Source of the DNA: Treponema rectale
Lineage (GTDB): Bacteria > Spirochaetota > Spirochaetia > Treponematales > Treponemataceae
Reading direction: 5' to 3'
DNA: 64,000 bases
Assembly: GCF_014202035.1 (NCBI RefSeq)
Contig: NZ_JACHFR010000002.1
Location: 949,816 to 1,013,815 of the forward strand
A program made the position numbers and the translations under genes. How positions within the stretch are numbered: the stretch's first letter is position 1; every line of letters starts with the position of its first letter. The notes beneath the pieces are model-generated. The model was not told the origin of the DNA. It worked only from the letters and a program-made list of their open reading frames with translations, and did no database searches. Below are positions 6,849-13,971 of the stretch, piece by piece.

Positions 6849-6890
6849 ACATAACAAAGGTTCGTAGCTGACAGCGGGTCAAGTCCGCCT
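6849..6890 (+). repeat. attC site 7, 3' half deleted
   Basis: R'' ACATAAC (6849-6855) and the left arm through the TCAAG loop (GCGGG-TCAAG-TCCGC) are present, but the right third and R' are missing. The sequence passes straight into the brnTA promoter at 6897. Recombination at this site should be impaired. Confidence 0.85.
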
Positions 6891-6896
6891 TTTTAT

Positions 6897-6926
6897 TTGA
6901 CAAAAGAAGTATTGTATAATTATAAT
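6897..6926 (+). promoter_or_regulatory. Second brnTA promoter
   Basis: TTGACA (6897-6902) and TATAAT (6921-6926), 18 bp apart, the same layout as the promoter at 2099. Two copies of the palindrome ATAATTAT (6916-6923 and 6927-6934) cover the -10 box and run to the start codon, a likely antitoxin operator. The expected transcription start is at or next to the ATG at 6933, so the mRNA may be leaderless. Confidence 0.75.
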
Positions 6927-6932
6927 ATAATT

Positions 6933-7220
6933 ATGGACGAAATAATCTTTGAATGGGATCCTGTAAAAGCTGAGTTGAATTATACAAAACACAAAGTAAC
7001 TTTTGAGGAGGCGAAAAGTGTTTTTTATGATGAAAACGCAATCTTAATTGCAGATCCGGATCATTCAAGTATGGATGAAGACAGATTTATCATGCTTGGC
7101 CTTAGTTCCGAGTTACATATGCTGGTTGTCTGCCATTGTTACAGAGAAAATGACAGAATTAGAATTATTTCGGCCCGAAGAGCGAATATTTTTGAAGCCG
7201 CACAATATGGAGGAAAATGA
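6933..7220 (+). CDS. brnT: BrnT-family toxin (second copy)
   Basis: ATG 6933 is preferred because it sits right after the -10 region and gives the usual BrnT length of 95 aa; an upstream TTG at 6897 overlaps the promoter. The start DEIIFEWDPVKAELNYTKHK is a textbook BrnT opening, followed by VTFEEAKSVF and the RIRIISARRAN ending. Identity to the BrnT at 2146 is limited, so this is a different lineage and not a recent duplication. It should act as a translation-blocking RNase held by the next gene product. Confidence 0.9.
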   Translation: MDEIIFEWDPVKAELNYTKHKVTFEEAKSVFYDENAILIADPDHSSMDEDRFIMLGLSSELHMLVVCHCYRENDRIRIISARRANIFEAAQYGGK

Positions 7221-7221
7221 C

Positions 7222-7434
7222 ATGAGAGACAATTACGATTTTTCAAAAGGAATCAAAAATCCTTATGCAGACAGACTCAAGAAACAAATAACAATTCGCC
7301 TTGACGATCAGGTAATTGATTATTTTAAGAATATGGCAGAAGAAACAGGTATGCCGTATCAGAATATAATCAATTATTATCTGCTGGATTGTGTAAAAGA
7401 AAAGAAACATCTGGAAGTTGCGTTTAGTAAATAA
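7222..7434 (+). CDS. Ribbon-helix-helix antitoxin partner of BrnT
   Basis: ATG 7222 lies 8 nt after GGAGG (7209-7213), one base past the brnT stop; longer in-frame starts exist at 7207. The 70-aa product has ITIRLDDQVIDYFKNMAEET then YQNIINYYLLDCV, the strand and two helices of a CopG/BrnA-type DNA-binding domain. It should neutralise the toxin and repress the operon. It lacks the long N-terminal part of the BrnA at 2408. Confidence 0.88.
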   Translation: MRDNYDFSKGIKNPYADRLKKQITIRLDDQVIDYFKNMAEETGMPYQNIINYYLLDCVKEKKHLEVAFSK

Positions 7435-7436
7435 TC

Positions 7437-7500
7437 ACATAACAAAGGTTCGTAAGCCGACAGGCAGCCAAGTTGCCTGCGGCTTAAAATGTTGTAATGA
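7437..7500 (+). repeat. attC site 8, damaged R'
   Basis: R'' ACATAAC (7437-7443) and GCAG/TTGC arms are present, but the loop is CCAAG in place of TCAAG, one base is inserted (CGTAAGCC), and the R' region reads GTAATGA near 7494-7500. The essential GTT triplet is lost, so the site is probably dead. Confidence 0.8.
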
Positions 7501-7537
7501 CGACAGGTACACAGGACTGCTCTCTGGGAAGGAAAAA

Positions 7538-8230
7538 ATGAAGAAAGTATTTTTAATCTTTATATTAATCTTTTCAGTTTCTTTTCTTTTTTCAAAAGAA
7601 TTAAAATATAAAATCAAAGGACCGTCATATAATAAACAGATATATTATGATAACAATAATCAAATTACAAATTTTGCAAACTGGGAACGAATTGATGGTT
7701 TATACGTTTCACCCGACAATACAAAAATGCTTGTCTGGCATCGTCCAGATAAAGCAAGAGCATATTTAATTACATTATATGATTTAAAAACAAATTCAAT
7801 CATTGCTGAATGCGAACCTGGAATGGCCTGTTCTGGAGTTCGATGGACAAATAATTACCTTATTTATATCTGGAGAACAACAGGCGGCGGAACCAGATTT
7901 GAATATCGCAACTACAATACGCTTGCCGTTGAAAAAACAATACAGGCATATTTTCCGTTCGAGTCTGAACCAGATAACATTTTAATCGGTGCATCTTTTA
8001 ATTATTGTGAAAACGATATAGTTTTTTATGATTTTTCAAATGGAACTCAATTAAAAACAATTAATCTGATTAAAGAATTAGAGCAAAAAGATATTTATGT
8101 TTCTGGAACATTTGTTACAGATATAAAACAAATCGGAACAAGAAAATATCAATTTGATGTAAGTTACTATTTAAATATGGAAGGTATGGAAGATAAAGAA
8201 TTTCAAATACAGCTTGAATTTGAAATATAA
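7538..8230 (+). CDS. Secreted protein of unknown function, cassette cargo
   Basis: ATG 7538 follows AAGG at 7530-7532. The 230-aa product has a signal peptide (hydrophobic to FLFSKE). The mature part contains repeated strand patterns such as LYVSPDNTKMLVW, WTNNYLIYIWRTTGGG and ENDIVFYDFSNG, which look like blades of a beta-propeller, but too few are visible for a full one. No family recognised. Likely periplasmic. Confidence 0.65.
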   Translation: MKKVFLIFILIFSVSFLFSKELKYKIKGPSYNKQIYYDNNNQITNFANWERIDGLYVSPDNTKMLVWHRPDKARAYLITLYDLKTNSIIAECEPGMACSGVRWTNNYLIYIWRTTGGGTRFEYRNYNTLAVEKTIQAYFPFESEPDNILIGASFNYCENDIVFYDFSNGTQLKTINLIKELEQKDIYVSGTFVTDIKQIGTRKYQFDVSYYLNMEGMEDKEFQIQLEFEI

Positions 8231-8245
8231 TGTATATTTCATAAA

Positions 8246-8283
8246 GCAAGTCAAGCTGCCTGCGGTACAACCAGTTGTTATGT
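8246..8283 (+). repeat. attC site 9, 5' half deleted
   Basis: Only the right half remains: TCAAG loop, CTGCCTGC arm, and a complete R' GTTATGT (8277-8283). R'' is missing. The next cassette begins with an altered start hairpin (8284-8304). Confidence 0.85.
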
Positions 8284-8316
8284 GGACGCCTGCTGCTTGA
8301 GACGCTGAGGATTAGA

Positions 8317-9114
8317 ATGAAAAAAAATATTATTTTTGTATTTTTGCTGTTATTTCCATTCATTATATTTTCTCAAGAAATTAATAAGAATGGAAATAAT
8401 ATAGTTGAAAGGTTTTCTCTTCCTGAGAGGGTTGAGAGAGTTTATGCTGATAAAAATTCTTTTATCAATTTTTTACGGACTTATCCCTTAAAAAAATACG
8501 GCTCTCCTGTCTTACTATACAATGGGCAGGAAAAAAGAAATCAAGTACATATTTCTGTTTTTGATTTTCCGCTTTTGTCAGTTGATCTTATTCAATGCGC
8601 AGATGCCGTAATAAAATTACGGGCTGAATATTTATATACACAAAAAAGATTTTCAGAAATTAAATTTCATATTACTAATGGAATGCTTATTCCGTTTGAA
8701 AGATATATCAATGGTGAAAGAGTTATTGTCACTGGAAATGATACTGCCTGGAAGTCTGGATACAAAACAGGAAATACACGTGATGTCTTTGATGAATATT
8801 TAAAATTTATTTATTCATATGCTGGTACTTATTCGTTATCAAAAGAATCAAAAAAGAAATCAATAGAGAATATTGTTCCAGGTGATTTTTTTATTTATGG
8901 TGGAAGTCCTGGACATGTTGTATTAGTACTTGATGTTGCTATAAATAAAAAAACAGGAAAAAAAATAATGTTACTTGGGCAAAGTTATATGCCATCTCAA
9001 GAGTTTCATATTCTAAAAAGCTATGAATCTATTAGTCCCTGGTATTATATTGAGGATAATATATTGGAAACACCAGAATGGACTTTCGGCAAAGGAAGTT
9101 TAATGGAGTTTTAG
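8317..9114 (+). CDS. DUF4846 family secreted protein
   Basis: ATG 8317 is chosen after AGGA at 8308-8311; the frame upstream runs through attC. The 265-aa product has a signal peptide (to IIFSQ) and the DUF4846 hallmarks: LKKYGSPVLLYNGQEK, DLIQCADAVIKLRAEYLY, YAGTYSL, PGDFFIYGGSPGHVVLVLDV, QSYMPSQEFHIL and SPWYY near the end. GGSPGHVVLVLDV resembles the His-bearing segment of NlpC/P60- or CHAP-like folds, so a cell-wall hydrolase role is possible but unproven. It is a cassette gene, the last before attC decay becomes severe. Confidence 0.88.
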   Translation: MKKNIIFVFLLLFPFIIFSQEINKNGNNIVERFSLPERVERVYADKNSFINFLRTYPLKKYGSPVLLYNGQEKRNQVHISVFDFPLLSVDLIQCADAVIKLRAEYLYTQKRFSEIKFHITNGMLIPFERYINGERVIVTGNDTAWKSGYKTGNTRDVFDEYLKFIYSYAGTYSLSKESKKKSIENIVPGDFFIYGGSPGHVVLVLDVAINKKTGKKIMLLGQSYMPSQEFHILKSYESISPWYYIEDNILETPEWTFGKGSLMEF

Positions 9115-9120
9115 AAAAAA

Positions 9121-9160
9121 CACATATCAAAGATTATGTGGACGCCCGGTACTGTGGTAC
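9121..9160 (+). repeat. attC site 10, internal deletion remnant
   Basis: CACATATCAAAG (left end, R'' mutated) is joined directly to ATTATGTGGACGCCC (right end and cassette start), with about 45 bp lost. A small GTAC/GTAC hairpin with TGTG loop follows at 9150-9161. Confidence 0.7.
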
Positions 9161-9223
9161 TTATTTTTTTATAACTTACTAAAAGCGGAAGATGATATAA
9201 AAAAAAGAGGTATTAAAATTTAT

Positions 9224-9835
9224 ATGAATCAAAAAGAACGAATGCTGGCGGGGTTGCCGTACAAGGCCTGGATGGATGGTTTAAGTCAGGAGCGGCTGGA
9301 AAACAAAAAGAGAATCTTTAGGTTCAACAATCTGGATCCTGAAAAATCAGATGAAAAAATAAAACTTCTAAAAGAAATTCTTGGTAAAACAGGGAAGTAC
9401 ATAAATATAGAAGCACCCTTTCATTGTGATTATGGGTATAATATTGAAGTTGGCGAGAATTTTTTTGCAAATTACAATTTTATTGTACTCGACGTGGGAA
9501 AAGTAAAAATTGGGAATAACGCTCAGATTGCACCGAATGTATCTATTTATACAGCAGGTCATCCAATTCATCCTGATTCACGGAATTCCGGGTATGAATA
9601 TGGCGAAGCCGTAACAATTGGTGATAATGTCTGGATTGGTGGAAATTGTTGCATTCTGCCTGGCGTGACTATAGGCAACAATGTTGTTATTGGTGCTGGA
9701 AGCGTGGTATCTGAAGACATTCCGGATAACGTTATTGCTGTTGGAAATCCTTGTAAAGTTCTTCGCAAAATTACAGAAGCAGATAGAGATTATTATTACA
9801 AAGACAGAAAATTTGATGTGAATGATTATAAGTAA
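9224..9835 (+). CDS. Maltose/galactoside-type sugar O-acetyltransferase
   Basis: The 203-aa product has the N-terminal Maa domain (KERMLAGLPYKAW) and a left-handed beta-helix of hexapeptide repeats (IEVGENFFANYN, VKIGNNAQIAPNV, VTIGDNVWIGGN, VTIGNNVVIGAGS, IPDNVIAVGNPCKVL). The histidine in YTAGHPIHP is the expected catalytic base. Enzymes of this family move acetyl from acetyl-CoA to sugars or sugar-like compounds, in the cytoplasm; the substrate cannot be told. The gene lies after the attC remnant at 9121 and may be an old cassette. No strong ribosome binding site. Confidence 0.92.
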   Translation: MNQKERMLAGLPYKAWMDGLSQERLENKKRIFRFNNLDPEKSDEKIKLLKEILGKTGKYINIEAPFHCDYGYNIEVGENFFANYNFIVLDVGKVKIGNNAQIAPNVSIYTAGHPIHPDSRNSGYEYGEAVTIGDNVWIGGNCCILPGVTIGNNVVIGAGSVVSEDIPDNVIAVGNPCKVLRKITEADRDYYYKDRKFDVNDYK

Positions 9836-9939
9836 AACTTTACTGAAGATGTAGATGATTGATGTATAAGTTGTCACAGAAAATGATATTTGATTTTGAA
9901 TGTGACTGACAGCTGGACAAGATGAGTTGCGGGGTAAAA

Positions 9940-10911
9940 ATGAAAAAAATTATTTGTATATTATTTACTTTTGTAATTTTGCTCACTTCAGCATTTGCCG
10001 ATAAAAATCGGTTTTATGAAAATGGAAAAGTTGTCGATACAATGTATGTGAATTCCAGGGAAGGCTTGCGAGTTCGGAATGAGCCTTCCCTCAAATCAAA
10101 CAGACTTTGCGGACTTGTGCACAGGATTCCTGTCAAAGTTGTGGCAATAGGGCGAATAGAAATGATTGATGGAATTACTGCTCCGTGGGTAGAGATTCTG
10201 ATTCCACGTTACGAGTGGAAAAGAGAAGAGCCTGAATACGGCTGGGTGTTCGGCGGGTATCTGGTAAAAGAACAGCCTGAGTTTGACAGCTCGAATTGGG
10301 ACAGTGCAGCTGTAAAGAATTATCTCATGTCAAGGGAATGGCAGATGCTGGTTTGGTATGACAACTGGGGATCGGTAAATTTTTATGAAAACGGCAGGGC
10401 GGAAATAATAGGAAAAAGTATGTCCTCTTCCAAAACATGGACTTTCAACTATCAGATTTTAAGCGGCAATAGAATCAAAATCAGCAATATTTCTGACACA
10501 CAAATCCGCTCTCACTCAATTCAGCAACCGCCCGACAGCGAGATTTACAACCAGACCTACACCTTGGAATTCAGTGATAATCTGCACGTCAGAACAAAAG
10601 AATCAAGTGCGTTAGATTTGTTTTACTATGTTCCCGCAGATTTTCCGGAACTTTTTACCCGACGCGAACTTTACGAAACCGATGATTTTCAATGGCACAG
10701 CGGAAATTACTATGATAATAAACAATTCAGGAACTATTTTGAGTTTTATGTTTATCAAAAAAAACGGTTCAACGAAATACAAGACTCGGATATTCAGAAT
10801 TTTATAAAATATGGATTGTCGCCAGAAGGCACGGGTTACGAACAGCAATATCACGACTATTGGAATCCAATTATGGAAGAACATCAGAAAAAAGCTGATG
10901 ATTATTTATGA
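9940..10911 (+). CDS. Secreted SH3-domain protein (paralogue of the gene at 13972)
   Basis: ATG 9940 follows GGGG at 9931-9934. The 323-aa product has a signal peptide ending near AFAD. Residues 35-110 form a bacterial SH3 domain (MYVNSREGLRVRNEPSLKS at the start, EYGWVFGGYL at the end). The rest (120-323) has a lipocalin-like stretch with YENGRAEIIG and TWTFNYQIL. It aligns along most of its length with the product at 13972: both share a GLR(V/I)RN start, IDGI, and GWVFGGYL. Export to periplasm and binding to wall or protein is inference. Confidence 0.75.
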   Translation: MKKIICILFTFVILLTSAFADKNRFYENGKVVDTMYVNSREGLRVRNEPSLKSNRLCGLVHRIPVKVVAIGRIEMIDGITAPWVEILIPRYEWKREEPEYGWVFGGYLVKEQPEFDSSNWDSAAVKNYLMSREWQMLVWYDNWGSVNFYENGRAEIIGKSMSSSKTWTFNYQILSGNRIKISNISDTQIRSHSIQQPPDSEIYNQTYTLEFSDNLHVRTKESSALDLFYYVPADFPELFTRRELYETDDFQWHSGNYYDNKQFRNYFEFYVYQKKRFNEIQDSDIQNFIKYGLSPEGTGYEQQYHDYWNPIMEEHQKKADDYL

Positions 10912-11008
10912 TATGAGTGAAATGCCGGTTATAATATACAAGACTGTTCCGTACCGTAAAATAAAGAGTGTCGTATAAATGAAATTGCTTTTATAATATG
11001 TAAAAAAT

Positions 11009-11056
11009 CTGCACAACAAAAGTTTGACGTCGACAAACCCGCTGCGCACTGCGCCA
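11009..11056 (+). repeat. attC/cassette-boundary remnant 11
   Basis: ACAACAAAAGTTTGACGTCG followed by ACAAACCC matches the left half of attC, joined to GCGCACTGCGCCACTT (11044-11059), which is identical to the cassette-start hairpin after site 1 (294-308). The middle and R' are lost. It is the last clear integron relic. Confidence 0.7.
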
Positions 11057-11072
11057 CTTATGGAGATAAAAA

Positions 11073-11660
11073 TTGTCTGCGATATTTAAAAGAAGAAGTA
11101 TCAGAAAGTTTACGAATAAACCTGTATCAAAAAGGATTCTTACAAAAATTTTAGAAGCTGGAAAAGCAGCTCCGTCTGCAAAAAACAGACAGCCGTGGAA
11201 ATTTATTGTTTTTTCAGAAACTGAAAAAGATAAACTTGTTGACTGTATGGAAAAAGGAATTCTCCGTGAAGAAAAAAGTCCATTACTGCCAAAATCACAA
11301 AACGGAATTGCTGATGCAAAAAATACATTAAGGATAATGAAAAATGCTCCTGTTATTATAATTGTTCTGAACACGAATGCAATTTCTCCATTTAAGAGCA
11401 TCGATTCAGATTCAAGAATAACAGAAATTTGTGACACTTTGTCGATTGGTGCTTCTGTAGAAAATATGCTGCTCAGAGCAAAACAACTTGGTATTGGAAG
11501 TCTTTGGATTGCGAATACATTTTTTTCGTATACAGAGCTTACAGAATTTTTAAATACAGATTGTCAACTTGTATGTGCTATTGCCCTTGGATATCCTGAT
11601 GAAAAACCAAAACAGCGGCCTCGAAAAGCTGATTCTGAAATAATTGAATTTAGATTTTAA
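11073..11660 (+). CDS. Nitroreductase family protein
   Basis: Start is TTG 11073, 7 nt after GGAG (11062-11065). The 195-aa product has RRSIRKFTNKPVSKRILTKI and then AAPSAKNRQPWKF, the FMN-binding opening of nitroreductases, then IGASVENMLLRAKQLGIGSL and an ALGYPDEKP-like end. These enzymes reduce nitro groups, quinones or flavins with NAD(P)H. It follows directly on a cassette-start hairpin, so it probably entered as a cassette. Substrate unknown. Confidence 0.9.
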   Translation: MSAIFKRRSIRKFTNKPVSKRILTKILEAGKAAPSAKNRQPWKFIVFSETEKDKLVDCMEKGILREEKSPLLPKSQNGIADAKNTLRIMKNAPVIIIVLNTNAISPFKSIDSDSRITEICDTLSIGASVENMLLRAKQLGIGSLWIANTFFSYTELTEFLNTDCQLVCAIALGYPDEKPKQRPRKADSEIIEFRF

Positions 11661-11716
11661 GTTTTTATAAGACAAGAAATAAAAACATTGCCATATGGGT
11701 ACCGTTTGGAGAGAAA

Positions 11717-12643
11717 ATGAAAAAGAAACTTTTACTTTTGTTTTTGAGCTTTGTGCTCAGCAGTATTTATGCCAGTGAAAAGTATGAAAATAATAAATAC
11801 TTTTGTACGACAGACCGTCTCAAACTTAGAGAAAATCCAGGGCTTGATTCAAACGTTCTGACGATTCTTGAAGAAAAGACCGCAGTAGAATTTTTGCAGG
11901 AAGGGGATCTTCAGGTTATTTCTGATGTATTGCCTGATATGGAATCAGTCGAGTACAGAGATAATTGGGTTAAAATAAAAATCATTCCCAGTGTAAATGA
12001 GAAGTCCATGGTTGGATGGGTTTATGGTGCATATCTGACCCCATTAAATACCTGCGAAATTTTTTCTGATGAAAAGGTAAAATGCCTTTATTGTGATTTT
12101 TTTAAAGTTACAGACAGAACTGCAGGTGAAACAAATGTTACATATTATTTTCTTGAAAATGAAAAAATCATTTATAAAACTCTGAGTTTATTTACATCTA
12201 TGTATGATGGGCCAAACTGGGCGTGGAATCTTCATATTTTTCCCCGAGTTGAAAAAAACAGGAAATATCTCTATGTATCATCTGAATTAAATTCAAGTGA
12301 TACGGTTCACCTAAAATCTGTTGTTCGCTATGATATAACTGACTATAAAGAATTCAGCCGGGAAGTCAACAATGATAAATATATCAAAAGTAAAACAAAA
12401 GAATATATAAATGATTATGTGAGCTATAATTCCGAAAAAAGATTTCATCTAAAACAAGAAATGCCGCTTTACAAGAATCACAGTTTTGATTCAGAAATAA
12501 TCTTATCCGTCACGCCGGAAGAAAAAACAATTTTTCCAGATATGGAGAATCTTTATTTTGAAGATACAAAATCAGGGTTCTGGATAGCGGCAGAAAATCA
12601 GTCAGGACAATCCGGCTGGTTGTGGTTTGATTGTAGTAATTAA
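11717..12643 (+). CDS. Secreted SH3-domain protein
   Basis: GGAG at 11708-11711 precedes ATG 11717. The 308-aa product has a signal peptide ending near IYAS. Residues 28-110 form an SH3 domain (DRLKLRENPGLDSNVL, then VGWVYGAYL). A second degenerate SH3-like module may lie at 250-308 (MPLYKNHSFDSEI, then SGWLWFD). The middle is unassigned. Related in layout to the proteins at 9940 and 13972 but clearly more distant. Confidence 0.75.
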   Translation: MKKKLLLLFLSFVLSSIYASEKYENNKYFCTTDRLKLRENPGLDSNVLTILEEKTAVEFLQEGDLQVISDVLPDMESVEYRDNWVKIKIIPSVNEKSMVGWVYGAYLTPLNTCEIFSDEKVKCLYCDFFKVTDRTAGETNVTYYFLENEKIIYKTLSLFTSMYDGPNWAWNLHIFPRVEKNRKYLYVSSELNSSDTVHLKSVVRYDITDYKEFSREVNNDKYIKSKTKEYINDYVSYNSEKRFHLKQEMPLYKNHSFDSEIILSVTPEEKTIFPDMENLYFEDTKSGFWIAAENQSGQSGWLWFDCSN

Positions 12644-12685
12644 CATAGTTTATATGGATACACATACTGGGGAGTCAGAAAAAAA

Positions 12686-13900
12686 ATGAAAAAAATATTA
12701 AATCTGATTTTGATTAGTTTTGTCGTGTTTGCCGGATGCAGTAAACAATCGTCGAAAGCTGGTGATAATAATAGTGAACGAAAAGTTTTAATGGATGACG
12801 TGACAGAAAATTCTGAACAGACAAAAGAAACTTCCGTTGAAGAAATCCTTCCGTTAAAAGCTGTTGAAAATATAGAACTTCCTGAAAATGTCGAACTTGC
12901 CATGGAGCAGGAAACAGAACTTTTAAAAACTCAGGATTTTATTATCTCAATTTATGTAAAAGAATTGCAGTCTGGTAAAGATTCAGATTATTACAAATGT
13001 GAGATTTATGTTACAGATTTACATGGTAATAAAAGCTTCCTTGATAACTGCCGGATCGGGCACATCGGGCAGGTTGAAAATCCTGTTGTCTGCTATGATT
13101 TTCTTGATTTAGATAATCCTCTTGTCTGCGCTGATATAAACAATAATAAGATTACAGATTATCTTTTTATCTTGAACGGTTTTAATTCTGATGATCTTAT
13201 TGGTTTTGAAAAGAAAGATGAAAAGTATGTATTAATTTTAAATTATCCTGTTCAAACTGACGGCGGTCCTGAATTAGATATTCTTACGGAAAATATTATC
13301 TTTAATTACGGTAAAGAATTTAATGAAATAATAATTGATACTATGCCGTACAACTGGCGGAGTCATCTCTTTTTTGACATGAATTTATACAAGTATGTTC
13401 AAAAGAAAGTATCTCCTTATGCACTTAAGCAGTATTTTCCTGAGGAAGTTCAGGAGTTAAAACAAATTGGCGGTCATGAAATTGCTGTAAGCGCTCAGCG
13501 TATTTATCTTAAAGATAATGATAACTATTATAAAATTTTCTTCCATGGTGATCCGGAAACTTTTGGTTCTGCTTTCTGGGAAGAAAATACCGGTGTCTGT
13601 GATATAAAAACTTTTGATGTGGATGATTCATCTTTTATCATACAATTATCATTCTCACAGAATTATGAAAAAGATCAGTTCTTTTACATTTTCAAAGAAA
13701 AAGATCAGAGATTCATAAAAAAGACAGAAGAATATTATGAGGATACTCCTGGAATATATCATAAGAAAAATGAAGTTCTGGAAATAAAAGAGGCAACTAA
13801 AGATAATGGAAAGCTGTTAATTAATTATGATGTCGTGGATTTGAATCATAAGGTAATTGAAAATAAGACTACGTCCATAGACATTAAAAATTTAGATTAG
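12686..13900 (+). CDS. Lipoprotein of unknown function
   Basis: The 404-aa product has lipobox VFAGC and a Ser/Glu-rich linker to about residue 75. The mature part is beta-rich with aromatic residues (for example GHIGQVENPVVCYDFLDLDN and ADINNNKITDYLFI, the latter like a calcium-binding DxNNDxxxD-type loop seen in FG-GAP/VCBS proteins). No family assigned. Just upstream, GGATACACATACTGGGGAG (12656-12674) faintly resembles a cassette start. Confidence 0.65.
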   Translation: MKKILNLILISFVVFAGCSKQSSKAGDNNSERKVLMDDVTENSEQTKETSVEEILPLKAVENIELPENVELAMEQETELLKTQDFIISIYVKELQSGKDSDYYKCEIYVTDLHGNKSFLDNCRIGHIGQVENPVVCYDFLDLDNPLVCADINNNKITDYLFILNGFNSDDLIGFEKKDEKYVLILNYPVQTDGGPELDILTENIIFNYGKEFNEIIIDTMPYNWRSHLFFDMNLYKYVQKKVSPYALKQYFPEEVQELKQIGGHEIAVSAQRIYLKDNDNYYKIFFHGDPETFGSAFWEENTGVCDIKTFDVDDSSFIIQLSFSQNYEKDQFFYIFKEKDQRFIKKTEEYYEDTPGIYHKKNEVLEIKEATKDNGKLLINYDVVDLNHKVIENKTTSIDIKNLD

Positions 13901-13971
13901 TAAACTTTGCATTAGAAAGAATTAATGTAAATGATGTATGGTTGCTGAAATATAAAAAAAAGGAAGGAAAA

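Larger units (their letters stand above)
1..11060 (+). mobile_element. Integron gene-cassette array, distal part
   Basis: At least eleven copies, whole or broken, of a 63-64 bp site recur between unrelated small genes. Each complete copy starts with an R'' box (RYYYAAC-like), ends with an R' box (GTT-start), and holds a central hairpin with the loop TCAAG and stems that vary in step. This is the form of integron attC sites. Genes all run left to right, one or two per interval, which fits cassettes. No integrase gene or attI is present, so the platform should lie to the left. Sites are intact from 225 to 6321 and decay rightward, as expected for the oldest end of an array. The right limit is set at the last recognisable remnant and is approximate. 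Confidence 0.9.

Noticed and set aside
225-7500. Regularly similar 63-64 bp repeats considered as a CRISPR array
   Set aside because: Intervals of 0.6-1.4 kb contain genes, and the repeats have attC boxes and hairpins; no spacers or cas genes.
10913-10978. 21-codon frame after the SH3 gene
   Set aside because: Good codon flow but no ribosome site, and no support beyond length; perhaps a gene relic.
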